Assembly (NCBI RefSeq): GCF_000702205.1
Contig: NZ_JNKW01000004.1
Coordinates: 124,001 to 188,000 of the forward strand
DNA from: Lachnospira multipara LB2003
Lineage (GTDB): Bacteria > Bacillota > Clostridia > Lachnospirales > Lachnospiraceae
Reading direction: 5' to 3'
Length of the DNA: 64,000 bases
Below are positions 34,397 through 43,910 of the stretch, in pieces; the first letter of the stretch is position 1; each line of letters begins with the position of its first letter. The notes under the pieces are model-generated. The model made no database searches. It saw only the letters and a program-made list of their open reading frames with translations, and had not been told where the DNA came from. The position numbers were made by a program, and so were the translations under genes.

Positions 34397-37225
34397 TTAT
34401 AATCCTGCTATGCCTTTCACAATCTGAATAACATTAGCAAATACACTAGTAATAATTGGGATTGCAAACATAAAGATTGCCATTAGTACAAATATTGCAC
34501 CATAAACCCAAACAGCCACATAAGATAAAGCCTTTTCGCATGTTCTAAATAAAGCTAGGCTCTTAAGCTTCTTAGAATTTACAAGCCATGCATAAACGCT
34601 TCCTAATACAACAATTATTAAAGTGATTAATGAAATAATAAGACCATAAGATCTTCCCTTTGCATCAAATGAAAGCTTTATTACATTCTCACCTTCCATT
34701 AAATTAACAGCTGTAAATAGTCCAAATACATTATCTGCATTTGCATCTTTACCATTAATTGTTGCGCTCCAGTTATCACTATTATAAATAACTGGCATAA
34801 TAACATATGTGTTATCTTCTGTAGCGTTATATTTAACTGTTACTGATGAATTATCATTTTCAACAACACAGTCTGATTTTTTTAAATCACATAATTCTCC
34901 TAACTTTCCTAAATCAACCCCACCAATTGATGCTATTAATCTAGAATAGTTATTCTTGTCTTTACAGCTAATTTCAACCTTAACATCCTCATCAGCAAAT
35001 GTACCAAGATATAATGTACCGTTATTATAATCATCTGGAGCATTTACATTATCAAGGTGTCCAAGAGTTGAAACCTTAACATCTTCACCATTAACCTTTA
35101 CAGATAAATCATTATAAAGCATTGATGAATTAGCATCATGATCATCATTGTTAGTATCAAGATAGACATAAAGAGCTTTAGTTCCAGATATAGTTAAATC
35201 ATAACTTGCATTTATAACTGTATCTGTAGACTCTTCCTTAGGACTAACATCATATCTTGTAACAAGATTTGCGTCTTTATCTCCAACTAAAGCCTGATAG
35301 AAGATATTGTGAATATCTATCCAATCACCATGAGCTCCTCTTGTAAATGAAGTAGCATCTCCATATTCTCTAAGGCCTTCATCAAGAATTCCCTTATCAA
35401 TGCTTAGTGCAAATGGAAGAACGTAATTAGCCTTATATAATTTAAAGTTTCCTTCTTCTTTTTCTAATGTATATAAATAATTATCTAAATCTAACTGATT
35501 AACTGCTTCTGTTACATGGAATAAAGCATTAGTAAATACTGTTCCACCTGAATCAAGTAACCATAAGAAGTACTTAGAGTAACCAAAGTTACGGCTATAG
35601 CTTTGAGTATCCTTTAAAAGTGCTGCTGTAAAACTTGATGTAGCGCCCCTTCTTAAAATTAAAGGATAGTTAGAATTAAGGGAAATATCTGGGTTAACTA
35701 TTCTATCAGTTGCAGATTCCTTAATATCTAAATCATTACTTGCCTTAACAGCTAATTGAACATAATCGCCATACTGATATGGTGCATAACTATAGAACTT
35801 AGGTGGTCCAATAAATGCATAAACTCCTAAAAATACCTCAACACACATAAAAGAAAGAACTCTTCTAATGTTAAGACCATTCTTAGAATTAACCATCATT
35901 ACAATATAAATAATAAGGAATATTACAAATACTGCATTTACAAATACAAAGCCAAAGACTTCTCCAAGGCTGCCTGCCATGTTATACCAAATAACAAAGG
36001 CTACACAAACAACTAAAGCACATATAGCTAATATAATAGCCTCTGTCTTTGATAACTTAGCATTATTAAATAAAGGTGCACCCTTTAAATCATTTTCCTT
36101 ATCTGTAGAATTAATGGCATATTTTGCTGCAAGTACTATCATTGTAAAGCAAATAATAAAACCATTTCTTAATGTATAACCATTATATGAACCAAAATGC
36201 CACATAAGGTTTACACCTTCTGAAACAACTGGTGCTAATACAATAATTAGCATTCCAAGTGATTCTCTAAATCTTGGACTATTTTTCTTATCCTTAATCA
36301 TGCCTGCAATTACTACTACAAACATTAAGGATAGTCCCATAATCATAATTGAACGTTCAATTATACCAAGTGAAATACTTGTTGCTACCGGCTTAGTAAT
36401 CCAGCCTAAATATTGACTTAATAAGCTTCCGTCACTACCACCACGCTGTGATGTAGAAAGCTGCATAAATACTGGAATTAATACAAAGCAAGAAAGGCCA
36501 AGGCCGCCTGCTGTTCCAAGACCTGTATTCAATGTCTTTTTCTTCCAAGTCTTCTTATCTCCATAGGCAAACATTCTAATTCCACCTACAAGTAAGATGT
36601 AAACTAAAGACATAGCACCAAGGTAGTAATTAATAATAAACATTATTGCTACCATAATTGTATAGAATAGCTTCTTACCCTTATAGAACAATCTATCATA
36701 AGCCATAATAAGAAGTGGGAAGATAGCTACAATATCCATCCATGGTGTAAAGCAAGATGCATATACAATTACATATCCACCAAATGAGTAAAGAACTGCA
36801 AAAGCTACCTTTAACTTTCTATCTAAATTCTTAAATGTAACATAGAGGTAAGCATACATTGCAACTGATGCAAATACTAACTTAACCAATGTTAGAATAG
36901 AAATAAATTCTAATATGTAGTCCCTTGGACAAAAATATAATAATAGGTTAAAAGGTGTAAGCATTGAGAATGCTGAAATACTCATGGAAACATTGGTACC
37001 ATAACCTGTAAACCAGTCAAACCAAAGACTTGCCTTTCCATGCATAAAATCCCATAAATGGGCATATAATGGTGCAACTTGTTGCATGTTATCAAAGAAA
37101 TCAATTCTATTAGAACCTAAAGGCCAAATACCCTTACATAAATACACCACTAAAAGAGTAACTAGTGTTATAAGTCCTGGTAGGCTAAATTCCTTGATTG
37201 TCGACCACAATCGATTCTTCTTCAT
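34397..37225 (-). CDS. YfhO-family GT-C membrane protein
   Basis: The 942-aa protein has about 12-13 membrane segments over residues 12-480, a large extracytoplasmic domain at about 480-850 (beta-rich, with NNDDHDANSSMLYNDLSVKVNG) and C-terminal segments after 855. The N-terminus NRIDFFDNMQQVAPLYAHLWDFMHGKASLWFDW is typical of the YfhO family. In B. subtilis and Listeria, YfhO adds sugars to teichoic acids with a CsbB-type GT and GtcA. It lies 18 nt upstream of the PIG-V-like gene in the same operon. Confidence 0.9.
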   Translation of the reverse strand: MKKNRLWSTIKEFSLPGLITLVTLLVVYLCKGIWPLGSNRIDFFDNMQQVAPLYAHLWDFMHGKASLWFDWFTGYGTNVSMSISAFSMLTPFNLLLYFCPRDYILEFISILTLVKLVFASVAMYAYLYVTFKNLDRKLKVAFAVLYSFGGYVIVYASCFTPWMDIVAIFPLLIMAYDRLFYKGKKLFYTIMVAIMFIINYYLGAMSLVYILLVGGIRMFAYGDKKTWKKKTLNTGLGTAGGLGLSCFVLIPVFMQLSTSQRGGSDGSLLSQYLGWITKPVATSISLGIIERSIMIMGLSLMFVVVIAGMIKDKKNSPRFRESLGMLIIVLAPVVSEGVNLMWHFGSYNGYTLRNGFIICFTMIVLAAKYAINSTDKENDLKGAPLFNNAKLSKTEAIILAICALVVCVAFVIWYNMAGSLGEVFGFVFVNAVFVIFLIIYIVMMVNSKNGLNIRRVLSFMCVEVFLGVYAFIGPPKFYSYAPYQYGDYVQLAVKASNDLDIKESATDRIVNPDISLNSNYPLILRRGATSSFTAALLKDTQSYSRNFGYSKYFLWLLDSGGTVFTNALFHVTEAVNQLDLDNYLYTLEKEEGNFKLYKANYVLPFALSIDKGILDEGLREYGDATSFTRGAHGDWIDIHNIFYQALVGDKDANLVTRYDVSPKEESTDTVINASYDLTISGTKALYVYLDTNNDDHDANSSMLYNDLSVKVNGEDVKVSTLGHLDNVNAPDDYNNGTLYLGTFADEDVKVEISCKDKNNYSRLIASIGGVDLGKLGELCDLKKSDCVVENDNSSVTVKYNATEDNTYVIMPVIYNSDNWSATINGKDANADNVFGLFTAVNLMEGENVIKLSFDAKGRSYGLIISLITLIIVVLGSVYAWLVNSKKLKSLALFRTCEKALSYVAVWVYGAIFVLMAIFMFAIPIITSVFANVIQIVKGIAGL

Positions 37226-37259
37226 AAATCTGTACTCCTATTTTTTTATTTTTATTGGA

Positions 37260-38138
37260 CTACTCATTAGTAACTTGAATACTCCATAATAAAAAGCTTG
37301 TATCCTTATCAGTTACAAACTTTAACTCATATAGTTTGTCTTTAATCACACTACTATCAACACTAAATTCATATTCACCTGGTTGATTAAATGTGCCAAT
37401 TAATTCGTCTCCAAGATAGACAGATACACTGCATGAACCATCTGTTGATGGTGCTACAAATTCACGTCCTGTATAAGATGCCTTCTTTGAACTTTTAGAT
37501 GGGAAGCAACTTGCGACTTTAAGAAGTGTGAGTTCTTCACCAGCTTCCTTTACTTGATGAGCTTTATTAATCACAGTTCTAATCCAGAATCTATGAGAGT
37601 TACCCTCATCCGTTGCGGCAATAATTGCCGTCTGTATTTTTCCATTAACAATTCTATCTGCAGATACTCGCTGCTTCTTTAAAAGCATGGCCTCCTGCAT
37701 AGTCATTGTGGCATCCGATCTGACATATCCATATTTTGTCAAATAATCATTTATTTCTATATTAAATTTAAGATTATTTGTGTCTTCATCAAAGACATAG
37801 TAAAGTATGGATGTCTTCTTATTATTGGACCAAGTTCCATCAAACCTACCTGAGGTATGCCAACCTGCTCCTCTTCTTCGCCCCACATCATAATTAACAT
37901 ATTCGCCACTATAAAAAGTATTTTCTGTGAAGTATTCTTTTTTGCCAAATTCACAGGTCAAATTACCATAGCCTGGCCATTCCGTAAGTTCATGGGTAAT
38001 GTAATACATCTTGTATTCAAGTCCCACCCTAGGTTCTAGTCCAAAATATAAAACCAATACATAAAAAAATACTAAAACAGCACTAATTCCGTACAATACC
38101 TTTCTAAAAGGGCCTTTAATTTTTGTGTTGTTATCCAT
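37260..38138 (-). CDS. Uncharacterised membrane-anchored protein (292 aa)
   Basis: One membrane helix (residues 13-33, LYGISAVLVFFYVLVLYFGL) is followed by an extracytoplasmic domain of about 255 residues with a beta-sandwich look at the end (APSTDGSCSVSVYLGDELIGTFNQPGEYEFSVDSS). I recognise no named family. It lies just upstream of yfhO in the same direction, so it may help the same glycosylation process or carry the acceptor. This is inference from position. Confidence 0.75.
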   Translation of the reverse strand: MDNNTKIKGPFRKVLYGISAVLVFFYVLVLYFGLEPRVGLEYKMYYITHELTEWPGYGNLTCEFGKKEYFTENTFYSGEYVNYDVGRRRGAGWHTSGRFDGTWSNNKKTSILYYVFDEDTNNLKFNIEINDYLTKYGYVRSDATMTMQEAMLLKKQRVSADRIVNGKIQTAIIAATDEGNSHRFWIRTVINKAHQVKEAGEELTLLKVASCFPSKSSKKASYTGREFVAPSTDGSCSVSVYLGDELIGTFNQPGEYEFSVDSSVIKDKLYELKFVTDKDTSFLLWSIQVTNE

Positions 38139-38246
38139 ATTTTATTCCTTTTATTTTTATTCACTAGTCAAAAAAAGCAAATATGCCCATATTCTGACTT
38201 ATTATAACACTTAAATTAATAAAAGTCATTACGACTATGGCAAATA

Positions 38247-38310
38247 AAAAAAGAACTGTTTTATCAGATAATACCTAATATTAGTAGTATCTATAAACAG
38301 TTCTCTTTTT
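38247..38310 (-). terminator. Terminator of the nitrogenase-like/sulfur operon
   Basis: AAAAAGAACTGTTT pairs with AAACAG-TTCTCTTTTT across a loop that itself can fold (TAATATTAGTA). It lies just after the patB-like stop codon, with T runs on the minus strand. Confidence 0.75.
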
Positions 38311-38313
38311 AGA

Positions 38314-39495
38314 TTATAAGCAATTTTTTATTCTATCTAGCGCTTCATACAAAGTGGCACGACTACATGCAATATTTATTCTTTGAAAACCAATTCCCGA
38401 TTTTCCAAAAATCCTACCACTATCAAGCCAAAGATTAGCCTTATTAATAATTAAGTCATCAATTTTTAAAGGATCAATTCCACAAGCAGTAAAGTCAAGC
38501 CACAAAAGGAAAGTTCCCTCTGTCTTAACTAATCTTACGCCAGGTAAATTTTCTTCAATGTATTTTTTGGCAAATGCTAAATTTTCCTTAATGTATTTTT
38601 TAACTGCAAATAGCCATTCATCCCCGTACTTATAAGCAGCCTCTGTTGCTACTATGCCCATTAAATTAGGTTCATCAAGTCCAGAAACGTCATACATCTT
38701 TTTAAACTTATCCTTTAATTTTTTATTGGCTATAAATATATTTGCCTGCTGTAAACCTGCTAAATTAAAGCTTTTACTAGCTGATGTTGCTGTAATTGTA
38801 AATTCCTTAAAGTCATCTGATACTTCTTGAAAAATATTATGCCTAGCTTCCCAAATAAAATCAAAATGAATCTCATCACTAAAAACTAATACGCTATGTT
38901 TCTTACAGATTTCCCCAAGTTTTAAAAGTTCGTCCTTAGTCCAAACCCTTCCCACTGGATTATGGGGATTACATAATATAAAAAGCTTTACCTGATTTTT
39001 AACGATTTTTCTTTCAAAATCATCAAAATCTATGGAATATCCACCATTCCCATCATATAAAAGCTCGTTAACCACAAGTTTTCTATTATTCTGGGTAATT
39101 ATGTTACTAAATGGGTAATAAACCGGTTGGCATATAATTACGCTATCACCTATGTTAGTATAAGCTCTTATGGCATTAGCTATTGCAAAACAAACTCCCG
39201 GAGAATGCACATGCCATTTACCATCAACATCCCAGTCATGATGTCTTTTCATAAATCCCTTTACAGCTTCAAAAAAGCCATCACCCTCCTGAATATTGCT
39301 ATATCCATAAATACCATGTTTTGCTTGATCAATTATAGCCTGCTCTATATATGAAGAGCTTTTAAAATCCATATCCGCCACCCACAATGGCAGTACATCC
39401 TCCCTATAGCCCCTTTTCTTTGCAAAATCATATTTAAGGCACTTAGTTTTATACCTATTAATTACTGTATCAAAATCTAAATTTTTCTCTGGCAT
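38314..39495 (-). CDS. PLP-dependent C-S lyase, PatB/MalY-like
   Basis: PatB/MalY enzymes cleave cystathionine or cysteine conjugates to a thiol, pyruvate and ammonia. The 393-aa class I aminotransferase-fold protein has PLWVADMDFKSS, CNPHNPVGRVW, FSDEIHFDF and the PLP lysine in SASKSFNLAGLQQA. Length is normal. It is the last gene of the unit, 18 nt after the MetB-like gene. With the nitrogenase-like genes upstream it may release or channel thiols; cystathionine beta-lyase in methionine synthesis is the plain alternative. Confidence 0.92.
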   Translation of the reverse strand: MPEKNLDFDTVINRYKTKCLKYDFAKKRGYREDVLPLWVADMDFKSSSYIEQAIIDQAKHGIYGYSNIQEGDGFFEAVKGFMKRHHDWDVDGKWHVHSPGVCFAIANAIRAYTNIGDSVIICQPVYYPFSNIITQNNRKLVVNELLYDGNGGYSIDFDDFERKIVKNQVKLFILCNPHNPVGRVWTKDELLKLGEICKKHSVLVFSDEIHFDFIWEARHNIFQEVSDDFKEFTITATSASKSFNLAGLQQANIFIANKKLKDKFKKMYDVSGLDEPNLMGIVATEAAYKYGDEWLFAVKKYIKENLAFAKKYIEENLPGVRLVKTEGTFLLWLDFTACGIDPLKIDDLIINKANLWLDSGRIFGKSGIGFQRINIACSRATLYEALDRIKNCL

Positions 39496-39512
39496 ATCAC
39501 TTTCCTTCTTGT

Positions 39513-40664
39513 TTAATCAAGCCCATTAAAGGCTTCCTCTAAGTCTCTTATTAAGTCACTGACATCTTCAATTCCAACTGATAGTCTTAAGGTCTGTGGA
39601 GTTATTCCATTTCTTAGTCGAACCTCTTCTGCTACATCTGCATGAGTCTGGCTAGTAGGGTAAGTTATAAGAGTCTCAACTCCCCCAAGACTTTCGGCAA
39701 ATTGTATAATTTTTACCTTTTCTAGAATTTTAAGAGCATTTTCTTTACTATTTACATCAAATGTAATCATAGAGCCAAATCCTGTTGCCTGCTTCTTTAT
39801 AATTTCATAACTTGGATGTGATTCTAATCCTGGATAATAAACTTTGGTTACGCATTTTTGGTTAAGTAGCCAGTTAGATATTTCAATTGCATTTTGTTGT
39901 GCCCTCTCCATTCTAATTCCTAGGGTTTTAATTCCTCTAAGTATTAACCATGCATCAAAAGGAGCTAGCCCTGACCCAGTAGTCTTAATAAGAAATCTAA
40001 GTTTTTCTTTAACAGCTTCATTGTTAGTTACAATAAATCCTGCTAATGTATCATTATGTCCACCAAGAAACTTAGTTCCGCTGTGTATAACCACATCAGC
40101 CCCAAGGGTTAATGGTTTTTGAAAATAAGGCGACAAAAAAGTATTATCTACAATAAGCAATAAATTATTCTTCTTTGCTATCTTAGCGATTTTACTAATG
40201 TCACTTACATTCATCATTGGATTGGTCGGGGTTTCTATATAAATAGCTTTGGTATTTGTTCTTATTTCTGATTCAAAATCATCCTTAGAAAAATTTATGA
40301 ATGAAAACTCATATCCATTTTTCTTGCTTACATTATCAAAAAGTCTAATGCTGCCTCCGTAAAGATCTGCTTCACAAAGTATATGATCTCCTGGCTTAAA
40401 AATCTCAAAGAGCAAACTTATTGCAGCCATGCCAGAACTTAATGCAAAGGCATCAATTCCTTCTTCAAGCCTACATACCACTTCCTCAAGATGTTGCCTT
40501 GTAGGATTTTGTAATCTTGAATAATCATAACCTGTGCTTTTACCCACGCCCATATGAGCATATGTAGCTGTCTGATAAATAGGAAAGCTAACTGACCCAT
40601 AGTGCTTACAATCACTATCCTCCTTTTCTAGATGCAAACATTTTGTATTATTTCCAAACTTCAT
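39513..40664 (-). CDS. Trans-sulfuration PLP enzyme (MetB/MetC/sulfhydrylase family)
   Basis: The 383-aa protein has GYDYSRLQNPTRQHLEEVV, SGMAAIS, YIETPTNPMM, VDNTFLSPYFQKPLTLGADVVIHSGTKFLGGHNDTLAG (PLP lysine) and a C-terminal LRLSVGIEDVSDLIRDLEEAF. The family includes cystathionine gamma-synthase, beta- and gamma-lyase and O-acetylhomoserine sulfhydrylase; these cannot be told apart by eye. The start at 40664 is the MKFGNNTKCLH position; the longer frame overlaps the preceding gene. Its place after nif-like genes suggests sulfide or methanethiol capture. Confidence 0.88.
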   Translation of the reverse strand: MKFGNNTKCLHLEKEDSDCKHYGSVSFPIYQTATYAHMGVGKSTGYDYSRLQNPTRQHLEEVVCRLEEGIDAFALSSGMAAISLLFEIFKPGDHILCEADLYGGSIRLFDNVSKKNGYEFSFINFSKDDFESEIRTNTKAIYIETPTNPMMNVSDISKIAKIAKKNNLLLIVDNTFLSPYFQKPLTLGADVVIHSGTKFLGGHNDTLAGFIVTNNEAVKEKLRFLIKTTGSGLAPFDAWLILRGIKTLGIRMERAQQNAIEISNWLLNQKCVTKVYYPGLESHPSYEIIKKQATGFGSMITFDVNSKENALKILEKVKIIQFAESLGGVETLITYPTSQTHADVAEEVRLRNGITPQTLRLSVGIEDVSDLIRDLEEAFNGLD

Positions 40665-40686
40665 ATAAACCCAACTCCATTCCAAT

Positions 40687-41121
40687 TTATTTTCTAAGTG
40701 ACTGATGATGATCAATCTTTTTATAGTAAGATGCTATTTTATCAAGGGCATCATTAATAGGCATTTCCACATCAAAAACTGTAATAGCCCTTTTCTCAAA
40801 TTGTTTCTGTGCCTGAAAACCAACCTTTTTACAGACTACACATCTGCAATCATTAATTGTGGAAATTAACTTTAATACACCCTCCTCTCCGCCACAGCCA
40901 TTACCTTTATTACCGCAGGAATTATCACTACTACATCCACTATTACAGTTAGCACTTACATCAGCTTTATTAGTATTATCTAGTGATCTTTTATCAACCT
41001 TTCTAGCTCCAACAAATCTAATATCATCATCTATGTCATATATAAGAAATTTACTTACCTCACCAAATTTAAGGTTAACATTAACTCCATCTGATGATCC
41101 TACTGCTATTTTGTATGACAT
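40687..41121 (-). CDS. NifX/NafY-like cofactor-binding protein with Cys-rich insert
   Basis: The 144-aa protein is a dinitrogenase iron-molybdenum cofactor-binding domain (PF02579-like): MSYKIAVGSSDGVNVNLKFGEVSKFLIYDID at the start and ITVFDVEMPINDALDKIASYY at the end. Unusually it has an insert at residues 50-81 with Cys59, Cys63, Cys69 and Cys76 among Gly/Asn/Ser, and Cys92, Cys94 and Cys97 downstream. The His of the HFG motif is replaced by Lys (LKFGE). It could carry or hand over a metal cluster for the NifDK-like pair, and it lies 13 nt after the nifK-like gene. Confidence 0.85.
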   Translation of the reverse strand: MSYKIAVGSSDGVNVNLKFGEVSKFLIYDIDDDIRFVGARKVDKRSLDNTNKADVSANCNSGCSSDNSCGNKGNGCGGEEGVLKLISTINDCRCVVCKKVGFQAQKQFEKRAITVFDVEMPINDALDKIASYYKKIDHHQSLRK

Positions 41122-41134
41122 AAATCACCTCACA

Positions 41135-42433
41135 TTAATTAAATCTCTGTACAGCTACTGTATAAATATCCTCTATCAATCTGATTCCACCTGTGTATCC
41201 CACATAAAAATCATCAAAGACTACCTTATCCTGCACAGGATATGAGATATTAAGGAAATTACCCTTTAACTGTTCTGTTACTTCCTTTTCATAATAACCA
41301 CCAAGTATTAATGGATATCCATGATAATCATGATTTTTGATTTCTTCATGAATCTTAAAACCATCTGTTTCAAATGCAACATCCGCCTCAATTCCGTAAT
41401 TTAACTTCTTAAATTCATTACTAATTTCTTCCTGATATTTCTTAGGTGTGTCATCAACAATAAATTGTTTAGCTGGCACAAGTCCTAAATCATTAGCCAA
41501 AAATTTAGTAATAGCTAGAGCATAATGTGCATCTGAAACAAGACTAAATTGCTTATTAATTACACGATTTTCAAGGAAGAGATCAGCATATCTTTCAATA
41601 AGGTAATAATAATAGTTCTCATGCTTTTTAATTACAGACTCTACTAATTCACTATCAATCTCAGCAAATCTACCTACTTCTCTTAAAAACTTACTTGTTT
41701 CAGTAGCACCAATTGGCAAGGTCTTATAATGAAGATAAGGAATACCAAGCTTTTTCTCCATCTTCTTCATATTGCTTAATCCAACCCAAGGAGATACAAG
41801 AAGGTTAAATTCTGCTTCAGGAATTTTATTAATATTTTGGATGCCTCTCTGATAACCAAAAATGGTGTTAGGCGTTAAACCTATTTCACTTATTAACTTT
41901 TCCAACTCTCTTAAATTTCCAAGCCAGAAAAGATCCTGATATGGAACATCTGCCCAGATATTTACAAGTCCCTTTGTTCTTTTATCTGACTTTTTTAGAT
42001 ACTGATCAATAATTGCATCTACAACCTGCTCATGTCCCTTATAATTATTCCCCTTAAAACCTGCTGTTGGAGCATATACTACAGGCTTATCATTATCTGC
42101 ATATCTAGATACAACCTCTCCAGAATCATCACCAACAATTTCAGGGATACAACCTGTAAGTACTACGTATAAATCTGCATCTATAACCTTAAGAGCATTC
42201 TCAATTGTGGAATTTAATTTTTTAACACCACCAAATACAACATCCTTTTCATTAATACTTGTACATGGAAAAATATTAGGTGAAAAATATCCTGAGCTAC
42301 CAATTGATTCAGATAACTTCTGTGCACATCCAGGGCCTGAATGAAGTATTGGTAGTGCCCTATCAATTGCCTGTACTGTCTGCATAGCTCCAAGTGCACA
42401 CTTATATCTTTGTTTATCTAATAACTTTGCCAT
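41135..42433 (-). CDS. Nitrogenase-like beta subunit (NifK-like)
   Basis: The 432-aa protein is of the NifD/K/E/N superfamily (PF00148). Cysteines 12, 36 (HSGPGC) and 95 (VLTGCIPEIVGDD) match in spacing (24 and 59) the P-cluster ligands of NifK (70, 95, 153; spacing 25 and 58). The N-terminal part before the first ligand is very short compared with NifK. EIVGDDSGEVVSRY is the usual I-G-D-D block. It starts one base after the nifD-like stop codon, so the two are coupled and probably form an alpha2beta2 complex. Confidence 0.93.
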   Translation of the reverse strand: MAKLLDKQRYKCALGAMQTVQAIDRALPILHSGPGCAQKLSESIGSSGYFSPNIFPCTSINEKDVVFGGVKKLNSTIENALKVIDADLYVVLTGCIPEIVGDDSGEVVSRYADNDKPVVYAPTAGFKGNNYKGHEQVVDAIIDQYLKKSDKRTKGLVNIWADVPYQDLFWLGNLRELEKLISEIGLTPNTIFGYQRGIQNINKIPEAEFNLLVSPWVGLSNMKKMEKKLGIPYLHYKTLPIGATETSKFLREVGRFAEIDSELVESVIKKHENYYYYLIERYADLFLENRVINKQFSLVSDAHYALAITKFLANDLGLVPAKQFIVDDTPKKYQEEISNEFKKLNYGIEADVAFETDGFKIHEEIKNHDYHGYPLILGGYYEKEVTEQLKGNFLNISYPVQDKVVFDDFYVGYTGGIRLIEDIYTVAVQRFN

Positions 42434-42434
42434 T

Positions 42435-43901
42435 CTACTTCACCTCTTCTAAAAAAGTATCAACATCTTGCTTAAACCACCAATCTGTATATGGTAGCTT
42501 TGTTCTCTTAGCAAGATTTTCTTCAAAACTACGATTCTTAACTGCATCAAGTATAGTTTTTGCAAATTCTAATGTATGCTTATATCCAAAAATAGAGTAC
42601 TCATCTGCCACATATACAGCAGGAGTGCCATTTTTAATAGCCCATACTGTTGAGCCTGGATGTCTTGAAAAATACACATCCGGCTGATACTTATTAAGAA
42701 TGTTCATTACTTCGTAATTTTGCTGATCAGCTACACTTGCCTCAAAATCAATATCATTATCAAGAAGGTATTTCATAGAAGGTGGTACATCACCGTTTTC
42801 ATATTTTTTATCATAATGCCATGCAAGTGTCCAAACCACCTGAATTCCTAGTTCATCTAATACACGAGAAACTTCAAAAGTATATCCAGGACCCATACCA
42901 ATTACAGCTCTTAAGCCCTTTAACTCGGCCTTTATTTCTTCAATCTGTGGTAAATAAATAGCTCTTTGCTCTTCTATATACTTTTCAATCTTCTCACTTC
43001 TATTAGTTACCCTTCCAATTTCACGAAGCCAGCTTTCAAATCCCTTAATACCACATTGATTAATACTTCTAACATATGGAACTCCGTATTTTTCTTCTAG
43101 CGCGTTTCCAATATAGTTACCTAGTGTTCCACAAATACATGTAGTAGCTAAGCTTTCTGAAAGATGTGATAATTCCTCAATTGTAGAATTACAATAAAGA
43201 AATACCGGCTCAAGGTCGAATTCTTTAAACATCTCAATTATCTCTGGTCTTGCACTTTCAAAGAAATTCTTAAAATTAATCTTATTAGTCTTAACTCCCT
43301 CTCTTGGAGGCTGTACTATTTCCTGTAATATTGCATGATCAGAAATATCAAAACCGGTTGCCCAGATTCTTGACTTAAAGCCTTCACAATGTACTGCTAC
43401 AATCGGTACACCAACTTCTTTTCTTACATCTTCAACAACACTATCAATATCTTCGCCAATAATACCTGTGGCACAAGAACTTGAAACAAATATTGCCTTT
43501 GGTGAATATCTTTTATTAACCTCTATAATTACTTCTCTAAGTGTCTTAGTTGAGCCAAAAATAGTGTCGTTTTCATTCATATCAGTTCCTACATAAACTG
43601 TTGATGATGTTACACCTCTCTTCTTTGCCATAACTCTAGACATATAATAAGAAGATGCACTAGCCACTGAACATCCTGCAGGTCCATGATGAATTACAGC
43701 CACATCTCTAATAGCTGCAAGCTGTGAAAGACCACAACTTGAAAGACAAGTACTTGACTGTGAAAAACATCTTGAACATCCCTTTAATGTTCCACATTCA
43801 CTTTGACTAGCTAAATCCTTTAGCGTTCCAACATAACCTGTAATAGAGCCAATTCTATTTTCTCTTGTTGCAACATTCGAATTATTTAAATTAATTGCCA
43901 T
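42435..43901 (-). CDS. Nitrogenase-like alpha subunit (NifD-like)
   Basis: The 488-aa protein is the catalytic-type subunit. Cys52, Cys77 (HHGPAGC) and Cys143 (SSSCATGIIGEDI) align with NifD P-cluster ligands 62, 88 and 154. Cys257, 12 residues before EEKYGVPY, aligns with the FeMo-co ligand Cys275. However, CEGFKSRIWATGFD replaces CEGFRGVSQSLGHH, so Gln191 is Trp180 and His195 is Phe184; the Arg/His of NifD near 359-362 are also missing. This argues against N2 reduction and for another reductive reaction. An extra Cys cluster (36, 42, 45, 52, 56) lies at the N-terminus. Confidence 0.93.
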   Translation of the reverse strand: MAINLNNSNVATRENRIGSITGYVGTLKDLASQSECGTLKGCSRCFSQSSTCLSSCGLSQLAAIRDVAVIHHGPAGCSVASASSYYMSRVMAKKRGVTSSTVYVGTDMNENDTIFGSTKTLREVIIEVNKRYSPKAIFVSSSCATGIIGEDIDSVVEDVRKEVGVPIVAVHCEGFKSRIWATGFDISDHAILQEIVQPPREGVKTNKINFKNFFESARPEIIEMFKEFDLEPVFLYCNSTIEELSHLSESLATTCICGTLGNYIGNALEEKYGVPYVRSINQCGIKGFESWLREIGRVTNRSEKIEKYIEEQRAIYLPQIEEIKAELKGLRAVIGMGPGYTFEVSRVLDELGIQVVWTLAWHYDKKYENGDVPPSMKYLLDNDIDFEASVADQQNYEVMNILNKYQPDVYFSRHPGSTVWAIKNGTPAVYVADEYSIFGYKHTLEFAKTILDAVKNRSFEENLAKRTKLPYTDWWFKQDVDTFLEEVK

Positions 43902-43910
43902 ATTAATCTC

